Of a DNA stretch of 33,381 nt, positions 31,663 through 33,381 are shown one piece after another. The notes under the pieces were generated by a model, which was given only the letters and a program-made list of their open reading frames with translations, ran no database searches and had not been told where the DNA came from. The translations under genes were made by a program, and so were the position numbers. Source of the stretch: DRVV01 sp038868255 (GTDB taxonomy: Archaea; Thermoproteota; Bathyarchaeia; Bathyarchaeales; Bathycorpusculaceae); contig JAWCTJ010000005.1 in the NCBI GenBank assembly GCA_038868255.1, forward strand, positions 1 through 33,381, read 5' to 3'. Numbering within the stretch: position 1 is the stretch's first letter; every line of letters begins with the position of its first letter.

Positions 31663-32045
31663 GGTTGGCATGCAGGGCATTTGCACTCTTCGAGGCCAGG
31701 CATGTCCTTTTGATGAAGCTTACATATAACCTTTTCATATCGTATGCTTGAGCAGATTTTGCATATCTTCTCTATAATGTGATCAGCAGGTACGTCATTC
31801 GTCTTTGCTAATAACTCTGCAAGCTCCGAGACTAGCTCCATGGTTTCCTTGGATTGGGTTATTTCTTGAACTATGATGGTTCCTCTCTCCCCTTTGAAGT
31901 ATTGAGTTATTGCGGCGGGTGTTAACTCCATTCTTTCAGAAACCTCAATTTTACGTAGTTTATACTTCTCCACTAGTTCCTTGGTGACGAGCAGCCTTAT
32001 AGCTGGCAGAAGATATTTGACTACGACTACGCATGGGGGTTTCAT
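31659..32045 (-). CDS. HTH transcriptional regulator with Cys-rich C-terminus (COG2522-like)
   Basis: A 128-residue regulator. The N-terminal part (PPCVVVVKYLLPAIRLLVTK, then SERMELTPAAITQYFKGERG) matches archaeal lambda-type HTH proteins in which VKYLLPAIR precedes the recognition helix. The C-terminal third carries seven cysteines (ICKICS, VICKLH, EECKCPACQP), a likely metal, Fe-S or thiol sensor. A longer frame starts at 32072, but AAGGAG 4-5 bases before the ATG at 32045 decides the start. It is divergent from a serine kinase/cysteine synthase fusion, which makes it a good candidate for control of cysteine supply. Confidence 0.82.
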   Translation of the reverse strand: MKPPCVVVVKYLLPAIRLLVTKELVEKYKLRKIEVSERMELTPAAITQYFKGERGTIIVQEITQSKETMELVSELAELLAKTNDVPADHIIEKICKICSSIRYEKVICKLHQKDMPGLEECKCPACQP

Positions 32046-32073
32046 TTTGCTCCTTAAGTATTTTGGCGGCAAC

Positions 32074-32082
32074 TTTATATAT
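32074..32082. promoter_or_regulatory. TATA element between the regulator and the cysteine gene
   Basis: TTTATATAT reads as a TATA box on either strand in the 73-base divergent gap. On the plus strand it would start transcription near 32105, just before the TTG at 32119. Confidence 0.5.
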
Positions 32083-32084
32083 TT

Positions 32085-32097
32085 TTAACGGCGTTAA
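32085..32097. promoter_or_regulatory. Palindromic operator candidate upstream of the cysteine gene
   Basis: TTAACG-G-CGTTAA is a perfect 6-bp inverted repeat directly downstream of the TATA element and upstream of the predicted transcription start. Binding there would block transcription of the serine kinase-cysteine synthase gene. Confidence 0.5.
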
Positions 32098-32118
32098 TTT
32101 TTCTTCAACGGTGTCGAG

Positions 32119-33381
32119 TTGTCTGGAAACCATGCCAACCTACCAAATGTGCATATCGTTGACTTGGATAAGCTCTTACCCCATGAGGATGTAAGCCAAG
32201 AAATTTTGAAGAGGATTTTGAATGAATTGCTGGCTGATGGGGTTTTTAGGCAAGCAATAGTTGTGGATAGAAATACTAATGTGATCCTTGACGGGGAGCA
32301 TCGTCACGCTGCGCTTAAATTTTTAGGATGCAAGGTGATTCCGGTTGTTTATGTTGATTATAACTCGCCTGAAGTTGTTGTTCAATGTTGGGACGGGAGC
32401 AGAAGCCTTACAAAAAGAGATGTGATTGAAGCGGGACTGAGCGGTAAGAGGCTTCCGCCAAAAACGTCAAAGCACATGATAAGGGAGGGACATGTATTAT
32501 TGCATATTTCAAAAATAGAGGAAACGGTGAATCTTCCACTCTCAGCACTGAAAAATGGAATTACCCACATTAGCATGGAAAATGTGAAAAGCGCAATGCT
32601 CGTAGACTTGAGGGATGCTTTGCCATACTATGCAAGATTTCTAAGCACAGGAGTGGTGGACACCCCGATTATAATAGATGAGAAAACAAATGTGCTGTTG
32701 GCGGGCTACGAGGTTTTCCAAGCACTTGATTTGCTGACAGCAGAAAAGGCTCCGGCACTGAAAGTGCGCATTGAGGAAGTGGAGATAAAATCGAAGTTAT
32801 GTTCGAAGCAGCTGACCAAGGAAGATATCTTAACCGCCGGGATTAAAGGGCCTAAACTGCCTTCGAACAGCTTCGAAGTAGAAGTTAAACCACTAAAAAT
32901 CAGCGTTCCATTAAGCGATCTGCAAAAATCAAGCAAGGTAGGTGATTCTAGGGCTCTCAGAGTTTACGGCAGCACTTTAGAACTCCTGTGTGGATCGTGG
33001 CCTACACCCTTAGTTAAGTTGAATTCCCTGTCAACTGAAAAGCGAAGTGTTTGGGCTAAGCTTGAAGGATATAATCCCTTCAGCAACAGTGTGAAAGATA
33101 GAGTTGGATGGGCAATGATAGCCGACGCCATTGAGAGGGGTGAACTAAAGGAAGCCATTTATGAGGCAACCTCAACCAACACAGGCATAGCCATAACCTC
33201 CATAGCGAACATGCTTAAGGTTAAAACCAAGCTCTTTATTCCTAAGCCCATACAAAAGTCCAGCGACACATACCTGAAGGTTCTGGGAGCAGAAGTAGTG
33301 AGGCTTCCGGTGGAATTAACTGTCGAAGCCATAAACCAGGTGGATGCAGAAGCGAAAGCTCAAAAAGCCACGCATCTCAAC
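32119..33381 (+). CDS. SerK-like serine kinase, degenerate SerK repeat and O-phosphoserine sulfhydrylase fusion (partial)
   Basis: An open frame of 421 codons that leaves the window. Residues about 11-120 resemble the ParB/Srx-fold ADP-dependent serine kinase SerK: LLPHEDV (E23), LDGEHRHAALKFLG (D58, H61), IPVVYVDY and LPPKTSKH (113-119). Residues about 160-255 are a second copy without these residues (LPYY, AGYEV, LPSNSFE). From about 285 a PLP fold-type II domain follows: GSWPTPLVKL, KLEGYNPFSNSVKDR with Schiff-base K326, EATSTNTGIAI and LKVLGAEVVRLP. The YNPFSxSVKDR form resembles archaeal O-phosphoserine sulfhydrylase. Together they would make cysteine from serine via O-phosphoserine. The start is probably TTG at 32119 (GGTG 5 bases upstream); GTG at 32149 is the alternative. 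Confidence 0.85.
   Translation, partial: MSGNHANLPNVHIVDLDKLLPHEDVSQEILKRILNELLADGVFRQAIVVDRNTNVILDGEHRHAALKFLGCKVIPVVYVDYNSPEVVVQCWDGSRSLTKRDVIEAGLSGKRLPPKTSKHMIREGHVLLHISKIEETVNLPLSALKNGITHISMENVKSAMLVDLRDALPYYARFLSTGVVDTPIIIDEKTNVLLAGYEVFQALDLLTAEKAPALKVRIEEVEIKSKLCSKQLTKEDILTAGIKGPKLPSNSFEVEVKPLKISVPLSDLQKSSKVGDSRALRVYGSTLELLCGSWPTPLVKLNSLSTEKRSVWAKLEGYNPFSNSVKDRVGWAMIADAIERGELKEAIYEATSTNTGIAITSIANMLKVKTKLFIPKPIQKSSDTYLKVLGAEVVRLPVELTVEAINQVDAEAKAQKATHLN

Noticed and set aside
32119..32480. Interpretation of the N-terminal domain as a ParB chromosome-partition protein
   Set aside because: No ParA partner or HTH domain is present. The PHE, DGEHR and PPKTSKH set and the fused cysteine synthase domain fit SerK better.
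1..33381. Search for CRISPR repeats, insertion sequences, transposases, integrases and attachment sites
   Set aside because: No regularly spaced repeats, transposase or integrase genes, or terminal inverted repeats were seen. The tRNA-Leu is not followed by a duplicated 3' end or integrase.

Overview
The window is a gene-dense stretch of an archaeal chromosome. Evidence for this includes replication factor C small and large subunits, PCNA, the Fe-S primase subunit PriL, TFS, Rpo12/RpoP, Taw1 and Trm5 of wyosine synthesis, DUF99, an Lrp-type regulator, TATA-type promoters, weak or absent Shine-Dalgarno sites, and an intron-bearing tRNA-Leu with no encoded CCA. A KaiC-like protein with a TackOD1-like zinc output domain and the overall gene mix point to the TACK group. 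A Bathyarchaeia-like organism is my best guess, but that is inference.

Layout. (1) 1-3.5 kb: the end of rfcS, rfcL, then on the other strand a MetRS-beta-like tRNA-binding protein, an HD hydrolase and endonuclease V. (2) 3.6-6.8 kb: an AbrB-like protein with an Asn-rich tail, taw1, an unknown 8-cysteine protein, rpoP, trm5 and trm112-like. (3) 6.8-10.5 kb: a minus-strand operon of glmM, a UDP-sugar-dehydrogenase homologue that has lost its catalytic residues, and a Gfo/Idh/MocA oxidoreductase. (4) 10.6-12.9 kb: a creatininase-family amidohydrolase and single-chain GMP synthase. (5) 13.0-15.7 kb: a nitrogen module made of glnA, two stand-alone RAM-domain proteins, and a divergent Lrp/AsnC regulator with a palindrome between the two promoters. 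(6) 15.8-22.8 kb: tRNA-Leu(GAG) with intron, a membrane-anchored putative glycosidase-like protein, pcn-priL, a processive GT2 glycosyltransferase, the KaiC-like/zinc-ribbon protein, tfs and DUF99. (7) 22.9-28.5 kb: an ABC exporter pair, then an SAH-deaminase-like amidohydrolase followed by an SAH-hydrolase-family enzyme, and a two-helix membrane protein. (8) 28.6-31.1 kb: a tandem-duplicated MgtE-like permease with two PhoU-TrkA_C regulatory subunits. (9) 31.4-33.4 kb: an orphan small protein, a Cys-rich HTH regulator, and a divergent gene running off the window.

The most striking feature is that last gene (32119 to the edge). It reads as one polypeptide with an intact SerK-like (ParB/Srx-fold) free serine kinase domain, a second degenerate SerK copy, and a PLP-dependent O-phosphoserine sulfhydrylase/cysteine synthase domain. 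This would join the two steps serine -> O-phosphoserine -> cysteine in one protein. A Cys-rich HTH regulator is divergent from it, and a palindrome lies just downstream of the shared TATA element.

Other points of interest are the apparently inactive sugar-nucleotide dehydrogenase, the glnA/RAM/RAM/Lrp module, the pairing that suggests SAM recycling through S-inosylhomocysteine, and hairpins that may hide the ribosome binding sites of the Mg-transporter-like genes. No mobile element, CRISPR array or rRNA was seen.
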